Positions 8,775 to 18,686 of a stretch of DNA of 64,000 nucleotides are shown piece after piece (the stretch's first letter is position 1; each line of letters starts with the position of its first letter). The stretch is taken from positions 1 through 64,000 of the forward strand of contig CBDCIT010000016.1 of assembly GCA_965217615.1 (NCBI GenBank). The letters are read 5' to 3'. A program made the translations under genes and the position numbers. The notes below the pieces were generated by a model. The model was not told where the DNA came from, ran no database searches, and saw only the letters and a list, made by a program, of their open reading frames with translations. This stretch comes from CAVOAK01 sp965217615 (GTDB lineage Bacteria > Pseudomonadota > Alphaproteobacteria > UBA8366 > CAVOAK01).

Positions 8775-10199
8775 TCAGCGAGTGCCGCCGAACCCGGCCG
8801 AAAGGTCGTCGCGCACGATGATGCCGCCCATGCCTTCGTGCGCGGCTCCGAAGAACGCGCCCGTCACCGTGCCAGCGTCACCGCCGGCCTGGACGAAGTT
8901 GTTTCCCCGCACCTCGACACGGTAGCCGAGATCGCCGTCGTGCCATAGTGATCCCGTGCCGACGGCGCCGGGCGCCGTCCCGGCGGGCCAGGACTCCAAT
9001 TCGGTAAAGTCCAGATCGCCGTCAAGGGATTCAAGTTGGATGGCGAGATCGGCGGCCCCGGCGACGGCTTCAACCTCAAGGGTTAGACCGAGTAAACGCC
9101 CGGACCAGCGCGCGGTTCCGGCAAGGTCCGGGTTCTCCGCGAGTTCCGAACCGGGTGCCGGGCCGGAGGCCCAGGGTTGTACAAGGCCGTTGGAGGACGC
9201 CGCCCCGAACGCGATGTCCACGTCTGGGAGGCCGAGCACACCGTAGAGATGCATAGAGGTATCGGCCCACGGTCCGAGGTAGATCGAATTCGGTGCGCCA
9301 CCTGGATCGACCCGGCTGTAAACCGCGAACAGCGCCGCCCGGTCGAGCGGGTGGAGGATGTGCTCTGTCGTGCCGTCGCCGCCGCCTGCGACCATGATGC
9401 TGTCGGGGAACCGTGCGGGATCAGGATGATTGCGCCCGAGGACGTGAATAAGCTCGTGCGCAATGACACCGAGACGTTCGGCGCCCTCAGTGCGCGTCGG
9501 ATCGATCCATATCCGCCCGCCCGTGATCTCGAGGTTGAAGGGCCGGTCCGGATTGCCGGTGGCGTAGAGTTCGAAGCGTGGCAGGGCGAGGCCAATGTCC
9601 TCGCCCACTAGCAGCCGAACCTCGTCCGGCCAGTCCTCCTGTGCGGCGAACGCGATGATGAGTTCCGAGGGGCCGGGGTCGGCCGTTCCGGTCGCGCCGG
9701 GCTCTTCACCGAAGCCGATCTGCCAGTCTCGCGGCAATGCTGTGTTCATGAGTTGCACGACACGCACGGCCTCATCGAGGAGTTCCGGCGGAGTACCTTC
9801 CGCCACGCGGACGAGCGGCGGCTCTGCTGCGAACCGCAGCAGGAGACCGTCGGGAAACAGCTGCTCGTCGAAGCCCGCCTCGGCACCGTCGCGCACGTAG
9901 GAAAGCGCGTCTTCGCGCAGGTAGGCGACCAGTTTGGCTCGCGTCACGGCGTTGGCCAATTCACCATGATGAACGGAGGCCGCGTCATGGCGGACGAGGG
10001 ACGGCAGAGCATCTGCCGGTGGCGCAGCCGCGGTGCCGACATGAAGGATACTGCCGAGGTCGAACATTGGTGCCTGGGCGGCGTAGGCCGGCTGCTGTAA
10101 CGGAAGGGAGGGTGGAGAGATTCGGGTGTCGTCGACTCCGGCACAAGAGGCGAGGACGAGAACGCCGGCGACTGCAACCGGACATCGGATCTTGGTCAT
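8775..10199 (-). CDS. Surface lipoprotein: metzincin-like protease with C-terminal TbpB-like barrel
   Basis: A 474-residue predicted lipoprotein. The N-terminus has a signal with lipobox LASC (Cys19). A metzincin-type zinc site HELIHVLGRNH (His248, Glu249, His252, His258) lies mid-protein, following helical and strand segments usual for such proteases. The last ~130 residues end in a pattern (VTGAFFGAAHEGMGGIIV, final AGFGG) typical of the beta-barrel domain of transferrin-binding-protein-B-like surface lipoproteins. Inference: an outer-surface protease or heme/metal-associated lipoprotein. The start at 10199 follows a CGGAG site. A MITE-2 copy lies directly upstream (10221-10344) and could affect its expression. 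It has no operon partner. Confidence 0.72.
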   Translation of the reverse strand: MTKIRCPVAVAGVLVLASCAGVDDTRISPPSLPLQQPAYAAQAPMFDLGSILHVGTAAAPPADALPSLVRHDAASVHHGELANAVTRAKLVAYLREDALSYVRDGAEAGFDEQLFPDGLLLRFAAEPPLVRVAEGTPPELLDEAVRVVQLMNTALPRDWQIGFGEEPGATGTADPGPSELIIAFAAQEDWPDEVRLLVGEDIGLALPRFELYATGNPDRPFNLEITGGRIWIDPTRTEGAERLGVIAHELIHVLGRNHPDPARFPDSIMVAGGGDGTTEHILHPLDRAALFAVYSRVDPGGAPNSIYLGPWADTSMHLYGVLGLPDVDIAFGAASSNGLVQPWASGPAPGSELAENPDLAGTARWSGRLLGLTLEVEAVAGAADLAIQLESLDGDLDFTELESWPAGTAPGAVGTGSLWHDGDLGYRVEVRGNNFVQAGGDAGTVTGAFFGAAHEGMGGIIVRDDLSAGFGGTR

Positions 10200-10220
10200 G
10201 TCGAACGACTCCGGGAGGCA

Positions 10221-10344
10221 TTGTCAAGTTAACAGATTGTAGGCTGATTTCGGTATTTCTCCGCGAGGCTAAGCCATTGAAATTGCGTAGAGCAACCATC
10301 GATAATATACCGGGATTTGGGCGTGAATCCGGGTAACTCAACAA
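10221..10344 (-). repeat. MITE-2 copy 1 (~124 bp)
   Basis: This element with terminal inverted repeats (TTGTCAAGTTA and an imperfect inverted partner) shares its interior, including a conserved AATGGCTTAGCCTC block, with 11659-11781 and 14707-14837. It sits between the divergent lipoprotein and GPP34 genes. Confidence 0.75.
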
Positions 10345-10462
10345 TGCCCTCTATAGCCCTCGGCATCTCCTCGTTTAAGGTCGTCCTGGTTGCCGTTATG
10401 GGGTATGCAATGGTTCCGGATGGTAAGTTCCGTTTGCGCCCTGGATTGTGGAGGCTGTGCGT

Positions 10463-11113
10463 ATGCTGAGGTTTGCAGAAGAGATCATGCTGCTTCTGCT
10501 CGATGACAAGAGCGGGCGTTTCAATGACGCACGGTCGGTGTCCCTGGAGTATGCGCTTGCCGGCGCGGTTCTGATGGATTTGGCCCTGGAGGGCCGAATT
10601 GACACCGATCCGGAACGGCTCTTCCTGATCGATCCGACACCGCTTGAGGATGATCTGCTCGATCCGACGCTTGCCCGCATCGCGCAATCCGTGGAGACAC
10701 ACGACCCCGGCCATTGGGTCAACCAAACGGCCGCCCATGCCGGTGATATCCAGGACCGCTCCCTCGCCCGTCTCGTTGAGCGTGGCATTCTGCGACGAGA
10801 GGATGACCGCTTCATGTGGGTGTTTCACGAGCGGCGCTACCCGATGATCGACAACAAGGCCGTCCGGGAAGTGAAGCTGCGGATCATGGGGGTTCTGTTC
10901 AGCGACGAGATTCCGGATGCGCGCGATATCGTCATCATTTCTCTTGCCGATGCATGCGGTATATTCAGCGGCATTCTGTCCAGCCGGGAGTTGGCGGGCG
11001 CCGCTCAACGCATCGCCCAGGTTCGCAAGATGGACTTGATCGGCCGGGAGGTCTCGAAAGCGGTGCGGGAAATTGAATTGTCGCTCGCCATCGCAATGGC
11101 GCACATGCACTGA
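10463..11113 (+). CDS. GPP34-family protein (Golgi phosphoprotein 3 / Vps74 homologue)
   Basis: The 216-residue protein matches the GPP34 fold: the opening MLRFAEEIMLLLLDDKSG, a helical segment LEYALAGAVLMDLALEGRI (about residues 30-50), a middle LVERGILRREDDRFMWVF hairpin (about 100-120) and a helical C-terminus. Eukaryotic members bind phosphatidylinositol-4-phosphate at Golgi membranes. Bacterial members are poorly characterised and presumably act at the membrane. The ATG at 10463 is chosen over the GTG at 10448 because GGAGG (10450-10454) is correctly spaced for it. A STAS-domain gene follows 155 bp downstream. Confidence 0.85.
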   Translation: MLRFAEEIMLLLLDDKSGRFNDARSVSLEYALAGAVLMDLALEGRIDTDPERLFLIDPTPLEDDLLDPTLARIAQSVETHDPGHWVNQTAAHAGDIQDRSLARLVERGILRREDDRFMWVFHERRYPMIDNKAVREVKLRIMGVLFSDEIPDARDIVIISLADACGIFSGILSSRELAGAAQRIAQVRKMDLIGREVSKAVREIELSLAIAMAHMH

Positions 11114-11267
11114 AGTGCGACCAGTTGTCTCGGCCCCACCGGGTGACTCGCCGCCTTCTTTTGCCGGCCAACCACATATATATTCACCTACACGCAGGAT
11201 CGGGTATGGGCGATCGAGCGCATATAACGCATGAACGGTACCAGCAGGGACTTGGGAGACGAAGGCA

Positions 11268-11605
11268 ATGGATGTGACGACCGAACGGCAGGACGGTGTA
11301 TTGTCCGTGCAGGTGGGCGGACGCATTGACGGCGCCAGTGCTTCTGAGTTCGAAGAGGCCATCAGAACCTCGATTGAAGAAAGCGATCGCGCCGTGATCG
11401 TGGACTTTGAGAAGCTCGTCTACATCAGCAGCGCGGGCCTTCGCGCCATCCTCTTGACCGCCAAGTCCCTCGACAACCGGAACGCAAAATTCGCACTCTG
11501 CTCCCTGTCCGATCAGATCCGGGAGATCTTCGAGATCAGCGGTTTCGAAAAATCATCACGACCCACTCGTCAAAGACCGAGGCGCTCGCTTCCCTCCACG
11601 ACTGA
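11268..11605 (+). CDS. STAS-domain protein (anti-sigma factor antagonist type), apparent frameshift
   Basis: The STAS fold is clear: VDFEKLVYISSAGLRAILLTAK carries the conserved Asp-x-Ser-Ser-type phosphorylation loop (SSAGLR, about residues 51-56), the hallmark of SpoIIAA-like anti-anti-sigma factors that switch partner proteins by serine phosphorylation. After GFEK the normal ending IITTHSSKTEALASLHD-stop lies one frame over, ending at 11605. An A-run at about 11548-11552 seems to lack one base, so the uncorrected frame runs on to 11645 with nonsense. Partner kinase or sigma genes are not nearby. Confidence 0.82.
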
Positions 11606-11658
11606 CTGCATGGGTTTGGCAACACCGCCTCCGGCGGTCAATTAACCCTCAAACGGCT

Positions 11659-11781
11659 TTGTCAGGTTACCGGATTAACTCCGAAATCTCGGCAAATGAT
11701 CGATGGCTGCTTTTCGCAATTTCAATGGCTTAGCCTCATGGAGGAATGCCAAAATTAATCTGCAATCAGTTAACTTGACAA
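11659..11781 (+). repeat. MITE-2 copy 2 (~123 bp)
   Basis: It begins TTGTCAGGTTA, ends TAACTTGACAA and shares the AATGGCTTAGCCTC interior with the other copies. It lies between the STAS gene and the groES promoter. Confidence 0.8.
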
Positions 11782-11857
11782 TCCCTTGAGAATGCCCTTT
11801 TCCATGAGGACAGGCTCTTGAAACCATGGCCCCTGGCACCTATCTCCCACGAGGTCA

Positions 11858-11884
11858 TTGGCGCTCTTCTGCTATGAGTGCCAA
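11858..11884 (+). promoter_or_regulatory. CIRCE operator upstream of groES
   Basis: The sequence TTGGCGCTC-N9-GAGTGCCAA is a perfect inverted repeat differing from the CIRCE consensus TTAGCACTC-N9-GAGTGCTAA only by compensated changes. CIRCE binds the repressor HrcA and controls groESL in many bacteria. It lies about 55 bp upstream of the groES start. No hrcA gene is in the window. Confidence 0.9.
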
Positions 11885-11938
11885 TTGTGGCTTCGACTGC
11901 GAACTTATTGATAGCCAATACGTTAAAGGAGGTAAGGC

Positions 11939-12252
11939 ATGGAATTTGGCCGTTGCATGACCGTGTTTTGATTCGTCGCCTCGACGAAGACGAAGTGTCG
12001 GTCGGTGGAATTATCATCCCGGATACCGCGAAGGAAAAGCCCATGGAGGGCGAAGTCCTTGCGGTCGGGTCGGGCTCGCGCGACGAACAGGGCAAACTTG
12101 TCCCGCTGGACGTCAAGCCGGGCGATCGGGTGGTATTTGGAAAATGGTCGGGGAACGAAATCAAGATCGACGGCGAAGAGCTGGCGATCATGCGCGAATC
12201 CGACATCATGGGCGTCATTGAGGACGTCAAGAAAACCAAAAAAGCTGCCTAA
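11939..12252 (+). CDS. groES: Co-chaperonin GroES, apparent frameshift after codon 3
   Basis: GroES caps the GroEL chamber. The family pattern is clear: PLHDRVLIRRLDEDEV, the mobile-loop segment SVGGIIIPDTAKEKP, and a closing KIDGEELAIMRESDIMGVIE. The expected start is the ATG at 11939, ideally placed after AAAGGAGG, but its frame stops soon. One missing base (probably a C near 11947) would restore MEFRPLHDRV. The only in-frame upstream starts lie within or beside CIRCE and lack a ribosome-binding site. Because groES is normally essential, a sequence error is a strong possibility. It sits 18 bp before groEL. Confidence 0.9.
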
Positions 12253-12270
12253 CCAGGAGGACGTTCAATA

Positions 12271-13920
<1,650 letters not shown>

Positions 13921-13944
13921 CCTACGCCCACACTCTTGGAGAAA

Positions 13945-13967
13945 GGGTCGCGACATCGTCGCGACCC
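13945..13967 (+). terminator. Hairpin terminator after groEL
   Basis: A perfect 10-bp stem GGGTCGCGAC / GTCGCGACCC with an ATC loop starts 25 bp after the groEL stop. The following sequence is only weakly T-rich (GTCTCTAATC), so it may be Rho-assisted or serve as an RNA-stabilising stem. Confidence 0.7.
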
Positions 13968-14010
13968 GTCTCTAATCAAGCCGGTTAACCAATTCATTGG
14001 AACGCTTGCG

Positions 14011-14100
14011 TGTTATTCGGCCCCAACCATGATCCTTAGAATTTTACAATGTCAACAGGTTAGGACGCCGATCAGCGTTGAATACGCACGCCTGATAGCA
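14011..14100 (+). repeat. MITE-1 copy 2 (90 bp)
   Basis: It begins TGTTATTCGG and ends CGCCTGATAGCA. The interior is more diverged than in copies 1, 3 and 4 but closest to copy 5 (shared GTCAAYAGGTTAGGACGC block). Confidence 0.7.
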
Positions 14101-14146
14101 GGGAGGGGCTTTCCGTACAGCGAGATCCGGTTGCGGCGGCCTCTCT

Positions 14147-14401
14147 TTATGCGGCTGGCGGCGGCTCGATCACAGGCTCCGGCGGCTCAGTCGGTGGCGG
14201 TGTTGGCAGATCGGGAATCGGGATGCCAGGCGGAATGCCTGGGGGACGTTTGTCCGGATCGTCAAGCGGACGATCAAAAGGATTCTCTTCCGGCTTGTTG
14301 GGCGGTGGCGGTGGCAGATCGCGTACCGGCTTGTCGGGCGTGGCGCAGGCACCGGCTTTCAACCGCACCAAAGACCTGCTCTTCATGTGCTTGCCGTGCA
14401 T
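14147..14401 (-). CDS. Proline-rich small protein, copy 1
   Basis: An 84-residue protein with a basic N-terminus followed by an extremely Pro-rich acidic tail containing PFDRPLDDPDKRPPGIPPG and polyproline runs, ending EPPPAA. A paralogue with the same architecture and C-terminus lies in the opposite orientation at 17364-17618. The similarity also covers the ~100 bp upstream, so the promoter region was duplicated too. No signal peptide is obvious. The composition suggests an unstructured, extended protein. Function unknown. Confidence 0.6.
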   Translation of the reverse strand: MHGKHMKSRSLVRLKAGACATPDKPVRDLPPPPPNKPEENPFDRPLDDPDKRPPGIPPGIPIPDLPTPPPTEPPEPVIEPPPAA

Positions 14402-14706
14402 TTCCGACTGCCTGCCGATCTTCCCAAACCGGAGTCATGACAAGCTTATATCCGACATGTTGATTTGTGTAGCCTGTCGTCGGCGGACCTGTCACATGCT
14501 GGGTCGTTTAGCCAGGCATCTGCGATATGGTCGCGGGCCGTTTCTGAGGCGGGCCATGAAGCGTTGTGGCCGGCCGGCTTCGATCATCATGAACAGGCTA
14601 CTGTCATATCGTGCTGCGATGAATGTGGTCGGCAATATGGCCGCCCAGACCTGAGGTCGTCGGCTCAACGACCTGCGGAAAACTCACACCAACTCTTTCG
14701 ATAGCT
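14402..14706. other. Intergenic region upstream of proline-rich gene 1
   Basis: The first ~100 bp match the upstream region of the second proline-rich gene (near 17265-17360) in inverted orientation. Beyond that nothing is recognisable. Confidence 0.45.
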
Positions 14707-14837
14707 TTGTCAAGTTAATCAGATTCACTCTGAAATCTCGGTAAACTGTCGATGGCTGCTTTAGGCAATTTTAATGGCTTAGCCTCATGGAGAAATGTGA
14801 AATGCCGAAAGCAGCCTGCAATCAGTATTTCGATTGA
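14707..14837 (+). repeat. MITE-2 copy 3 (right end degenerate)
   Basis: It begins TTGTCAAGTTAAT and carries the AATGGCTTAGCCTC interior. The right terminal repeat is eroded (ATTTCGATTGA). Confidence 0.7.
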
Positions 14838-14925
14838 CTGGTCCTCCTTATCGAAATTTTTGCAAAACTGGCCCATCCCGGCACGACCGAATCCTTATCA
14901 CGGTGTTTACGACAAACGTGCGCTC

Positions 14926-15536
14926 TTCCGCCGCCCGCCTCACGGCCAGGCTCGGACTCATAGCGGCGCGCGGCACGCGAAGAGGGGCCTCGAGGAAGAG
15001 CGTCGAGGCGGTCGGTCGCGGCCCGGATTTCGGGTGACGGAAGGGGTCGCCGCCTCGGCTTGACGGGCGGGCGGCGTGGTGGAAAAGTAGAAAGCTAAGG
15101 CACCGGCGCGTCAGGATGCGCTCAGGCGTCAGACGGGCGTGTAAAAGGTTCGGTCGAACAAAGCAGACAGTGACACAAGTTTGTTCTCCGCACGATCGCT
15201 TGCTCGAATCAGCCGAGCATATTCATTCCCGTCTGAACCGCGAATTACCTTCTCCAGTTCCCATATCACCGGCGAAGACTGGCCCATCGCATTCTGTCCA
15301 GCTGTGCGGTATCGCTGACCAGGAATAGGTTCCCTGTTTTTTTCCTGTTTGTGCCCCATCTCCCCAACATTGTCTTCAATCCACGACAAGAGTTAAGAAC
15401 TTCGTGTGGCAACGACGACGCAATTCACACTCGCGAATTCTAGCCTGTTGGGTCGATATGTCTATGTATGTGGGACTCCCAAGCCGGGTTCGGTAGCATG
15501 GTGCAGTGGACATGGAGGGCGGCATTGGTGGTTGAT
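14926..15536 (-). repeat. Repeat cassette copy 3 (ORF B part)
   Basis: It matches 8150-8751 closely but lacks ORF A. Its right end abuts MITE-1 copy 3 directly, at the same base where copy 2 ends at 8751. Confidence 0.8.
15129..15389 (-). CDS. Hypothetical ORF B, copy 3
   Basis: An 86-residue version of the cassette protein seen at 8345-8629, with the same core (EPIPGQRYRTAGQNAMGQ and a WELEKVIRGSDGNEYARLI segment). Here the N-terminus reads MGHKQEKNREPIPG in the same frame (ATG at 15359), so this copy probably shows the native frame. Between the copies, differences are mostly single bases. Function unknown. Confidence 0.5.
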   Translation of the reverse strand: MSWIEDNVGEMGHKQEKNREPIPGQRYRTAGQNAMGQSSPVIWELEKVIRGSDGNEYARLIRASDRAENKLVSLSALFDRTFYTPV

Positions 15537-15628
15537 TGTTATTCGGCGCGAAGGTTCGACGCCGATCGGCGCGCTAACCCTTTGAGATCCCTTGATTCTG
15601 GGGGATCAAATTTTCGCACCGAACAACA
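15537..15628 (-). repeat. MITE-1 copy 3 (92 bp)
   Basis: This copy is almost identical to copy 1 at 3063-3154, including the inner GCCGATCGGC palindrome. It lies directly at the end of repeat cassette copy 3. Confidence 0.8.
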
Positions 15629-15741
15629 CATTGCGCAAGAAGCATGGCACGGTACGCGCGAACGGGGTAAGAAAGCCGCCGGAGAGAAAGCGGAAAATCA
15701 AGCAGGCTAACCGGGCTGGGTGACACCTGCCGGGAGCGGCC

Positions 15742-16512
15742 ATGCCGGAAAAACCACAATCGCAGAGCCTGGCGGTTCTGATCGACGCCGACAATACCAG
15801 CGCGCGCCATGCGCACGCGATCTTCGAGGAGATCGTCAAGCTGGGCGAAGCCAATGTGCGGCGCATCTACGGCGATTTCTCGGGTACACGCCTTGCCGGC
15901 TGGAACAAGCAGATACAGTCGCTTGCGATTCTGCAGCATCAGCAGCGCAGCAACACAACGGGCAAAAATGCCTCCGACATTGCGCTCGTGATCGACGCCA
16001 TGGATCTGATGCACAAGGGCAAGCTTGACGGCTTCTGCCTCGTCAGTTCCGACAGCGACTTCACCCGCTTGGCGCAGCGTCTCAGGGAGGACGGACTGGT
16101 GGTCTACGGCTTCGGCGAACGCAAGACGCCGGAGGCATTCCGTAGCGCCTGCAACCGGTTCATCTATGTCGACAATCTGATGGAAGACGGAGCGGACAAG
16201 GAGAACGGCGAGGCGGCCTCTCCGGCTGCGGCGAAGAAGGAGCCTCCATCAAAGGCCGTGAAGATCATCGCCAGGGCGATCGAGGACTCCGACGATGACG
16301 GTTGGGCGAATCTCGGTGGCGTCGGCAGCCGGATTGTCGGCGCGGCGCCGGACTTCGACGCGCGCACCTACGGGTGCCCGAACCTGAGCACGCTGGTCGC
16401 GAAATCCGGCGGTTTCGAGATCAGGAAGGGGCCGGGCGCGGCGGTTCATATCCGCCGCAAGGAGGCAGGCCGCAAGGCGGCGGGAAAAGCGGCGGCGGGC
16501 AAGGGCAAATGA
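15742..16512 (+). CDS. NYN-domain nuclease with C-terminal OST-HTH/LOTUS domain
   Basis: The 256-residue protein has an N-terminal NYN (PIN-like) domain: VLIDADNTS (Asp15, Asp17, Asn18), NASDIALVIDAMDL near residue 80 and SSDSDFTRLAQ near 100 supply the acidic metal-binding set of this RNase fold. The C-terminal ~80 residues (KIIARAIEDSDDDGWANL through LVAKSGGFEIRK) fit the OST-HTH/LOTUS RNA-binding domain, and a Lys/Ala-rich tail follows. This NYN-LOTUS architecture is widespread in bacteria and presumed to act in RNA turnover. It stands alone. Confidence 0.85.
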   Translation: MPEKPQSQSLAVLIDADNTSARHAHAIFEEIVKLGEANVRRIYGDFSGTRLAGWNKQIQSLAILQHQQRSNTTGKNASDIALVIDAMDLMHKGKLDGFCLVSSDSDFTRLAQRLREDGLVVYGFGERKTPEAFRSACNRFIYVDNLMEDGADKENGEAASPAAAKKEPPSKAVKIIARAIEDSDDDGWANLGGVGSRIVGAAPDFDARTYGCPNLSTLVAKSGGFEIRKGPGAAVHIRRKEAGRKAAGKAAAGKGK

Positions 16513-17363
16513 GAGAAAGCGCCTGCTGCGGGCGAGGATTTCTGGAGCTGGGTGCTGATTACCCCGGTTTTGAGGTGACGCGGACCAACTCTTCTCGCGC
16601 GTTGAGTAAGTCAGGAAAGCTCTTGTCGGACCCCGTTCCCCGACGACCGTACCGATCTTCCCATGAGCAGGAACGCGCCCCACTGTTTCAGAGTCAAGTT
16701 GCGTGCCAAGGTGGCATTGCCGCGGATGCGCGGCTTTTTAGTCTGCAACCGCTTTAGAGTGGTTGGTCACTCCTCCACCTTGGCACATTGCGATGCCATC
16801 GGGAGGGGGGTGTCAACGCCATCGTATGCGACGGTGGATACGGGCCAGCAAGAAGCCGCGTTTCGCCACTAGGACTTGCTGGTGGATCACCTTTGTCACT
16901 TGTCCCGGAATTGATCTTGTTGTGATTGTGCTGAGATGAATCCTGCAGACCCTCAAGGTATGGATTCCGCAGCCTCGCTCGTGTTGTTTCCGTCTGATGC
17001 GGCGTGGGCACAAACGTGTGTAAGGGATGATGATCAACGGGGCCGCAACCAGAATAACCCGAGGCTTTGTCTGGGCGCTCGAGCCCGGTGCTCTGAGTGT
17101 GACTTGGTGTGCGGACTTCGTCAGGGCCGGCGGTCATCGCACCGCGTACAAAGGCCGGACACGTGACCGCATCCCACATTGACCAAACTCACCCGGATTT
17201 ACCCTTGCATCGAAGGGGCCGTCCACACATAACAATGCCGTGCAGAAGCCACAGCTATCGACCCGGCATGTGGCGGCTCGGCCGACGACAGACTTCACAA
17301 CTCGACATGTCGGATATAGGCTTGTCACGATTCCTATGTGGAAGGATCGATGGACAGCCGGGA
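16513..17363. other. Long non-coding stretch before proline-rich gene 2
   Basis: About 850 bp with no supportable gene. A 141-codon minus-strand frame (16754-17179) has no recognisable features or start signal. The last ~100 bp match the upstream region of proline-rich gene 1. Confidence 0.4.
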
Positions 17364-17618
17364 ATGCACAGCAGGAATATGAAGCGCAGGTCTTACGCAC
17401 GGATGAGGGCCGGTGCCGGGGCGATGCCCGATAAGCCGGTACGCGATCTGCCGCCGCCGCCGCCCGACAAGCCGGGAGAGGATCCTTTTGATCGTCCGCT
17501 TGACGATCCGGACAAGCGTCCCCCAGGCATTCCGCCTGGCATCCCGATTCCCGATCCGCCGACACCACCACCGATTGTACCGCCGGAGCCGATGATCGAG
17601 CCGCCGCCAGCCGCATAA
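17364..17618 (+). CDS. Proline-rich small protein, copy 2
   Basis: This is the inverted paralogue of 14147-14401, sharing the PDKPVRDLPPPPPDKP lead-in, the PFDRPLDDPDKRPPGIPPG block and the EPPPAA end. A longer frame exists upstream but homology between the copies begins at the Met at 17364 (alternative ATG 17379, which has a closer AGGA site). The ZIP transporter start (17633) follows after 14 bp, so the two may be co-transcribed. Function unknown; the composition predicts an extended, disordered chain. Confidence 0.6.
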   Translation: MHSRNMKRRSYARMRAGAGAMPDKPVRDLPPPPPDKPGEDPFDRPLDDPDKRPPGIPPGIPIPDPPTPPPIVPPEPMIEPPPAA

Positions 17619-17632
17619 AGGGTGCCGGGCGC

Positions 17633-18325
17633 GTGACCCTGTTTGCCGTCGCTGTCGCTGTCTCCTCGGCGCTCATCGCGGGTGCCCTTTGGGGGCTCTA
17701 CGGCCAGCTCGGCGACCGTATTGAAGGTTTCGTCCTGGCCGCCGGGGGCGGTGCGCTAATGCTGTCGGTCGTACTCGAACTGATCGTGCCTGCACAGGCG
17801 GCCACGACTTTGGCCGTAACGGCATCGGCGGTGATGTTAGGGGCGGTGACCTTTGCCGCCGTCGACTATTTGATCGACGAGCGCTGGGGCGATGAAGGCG
17901 GCGCCGGTTTGCTCGCGGCGGTGACACTGGACGGCGTTCCCGAGAATCTCGCTCTTGGGGTGGCGCTGATCGGCGCCGGGCTTTCCGAGGTTGGCGCCCT
18001 CGCAGCGGCGATCTTCCTCTCGAACCTGCCCGAAGCTGCGGGCGGGGCCAAACGCATGCACGAATCGGGCTGGCCGGATAGCAGGGTGCTCGCGCTCTGG
18101 TTCGTAACGGCCCTGCTTCTGACCGCGGCCACGGTCGCCGGCAACCTTCTGCTCCGTAACGCTCCGGAGGAAGCCTTGGCGCTGGTCCGCGCATTCGCCG
18201 GTGGCGCGGTCATCGCCTCTCTCGCGACCGAGATCTTTCCCAAGGCCTATAGACGCGACCATCACATGGCGGGACTCGCGACCGCTCTAGGCCTCCTCGC
18301 CGCGCTCGCCCTGACGACGGTGTGA
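17633..18325 (+). CDS. ZIP-family metal cation transporter
   Basis: The 230-residue integral membrane protein has about seven to eight hydrophobic helices. The family signature is TLDGVPENLALGVAL (about residues 100-114), the metal-site helix of ZIP transporters, followed by a second conserved helix with FLSNLPEAAGG. ZIP proteins import Zn, Fe or related divalent metals. The start is a GTG directly after the proline-rich gene, which makes co-expression plausible. The substrate cannot be fixed from sequence alone. Confidence 0.82.
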   Translation: MTLFAVAVAVSSALIAGALWGLYGQLGDRIEGFVLAAGGGALMLSVVLELIVPAQAATTLAVTASAVMLGAVTFAAVDYLIDERWGDEGGAGLLAAVTLDGVPENLALGVALIGAGLSEVGALAAAIFLSNLPEAAGGAKRMHESGWPDSRVLALWFVTALLLTAATVAGNLLLRNAPEEALALVRAFAGGAVIASLATEIFPKAYRRDHHMAGLATALGLLAALALTTV

Positions 18326-18349
18326 ATGCTGGTGCGAATGGCGGCGGGC

Positions 18350-18552
18350 TCAGACCCCGCTCACGTTGCCGGACTGCGCAATGTGCAGGCTGCAGAAGAA
18401 CTCGATCAGAAGGGCGGCGGTCAAGCCGAACAGGATCAGCCCGTCCGCGGCCAGCAGGCCGGCCATTAGCCTGTACGGCTTGCCGAGGATGATGTCGCCG
18501 AACCCCAGCGTCGTGAAGGCGGCGAGGGAAAAGTACACCGAAGTCTCGAGAT
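18350..18552 (-). pseudogene. Two-TM potassium channel, C-terminal fragment
   Basis: The fragment reads YFSLAAFTTLGFGDI, a K+ channel pore loop with selectivity-filter motif TLGFGD, followed by one membrane helix and a short tail ending at 18350. The 5' part (first helix) is missing. The frame enters MITE-1 copy 4 at 18553, and sequence beyond the repeat (18645-18686) has stops in all three frames and does not continue the gene. Confidence 0.75.
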
Positions 18553-18644
18553 TGTTATTCGGCGCGGAAAATTGACCCTCCAGAATTAAGGGATCTCAAC
18601 GGGTTAGCGCGCCGATCGGCGCCGAACCTGCACGCCTAATAACA
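18553..18644 (+). repeat. MITE-1 copy 4 (92 bp)
   Basis: It begins TGTTATTCGGCGCGG and ends GCCTAATAACA. Its first 30 bases contain a TCGGCG...AAAATTGACCC block much like the ends of the IS21 element in this window. It truncates the potassium channel fragment. Confidence 0.8.
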
Positions 18645-18686
18645 AATTGAGAGAGTTCAGAGGTCAAACGGTTCCCGTTCCCTTAA

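Noticed and set aside
16754..17179. 141-codon minus-strand frame in the long gap after the NYN gene
   Set aside because: No ribosome-binding site, no recognisable segment, and biased composition; not supported as a gene.
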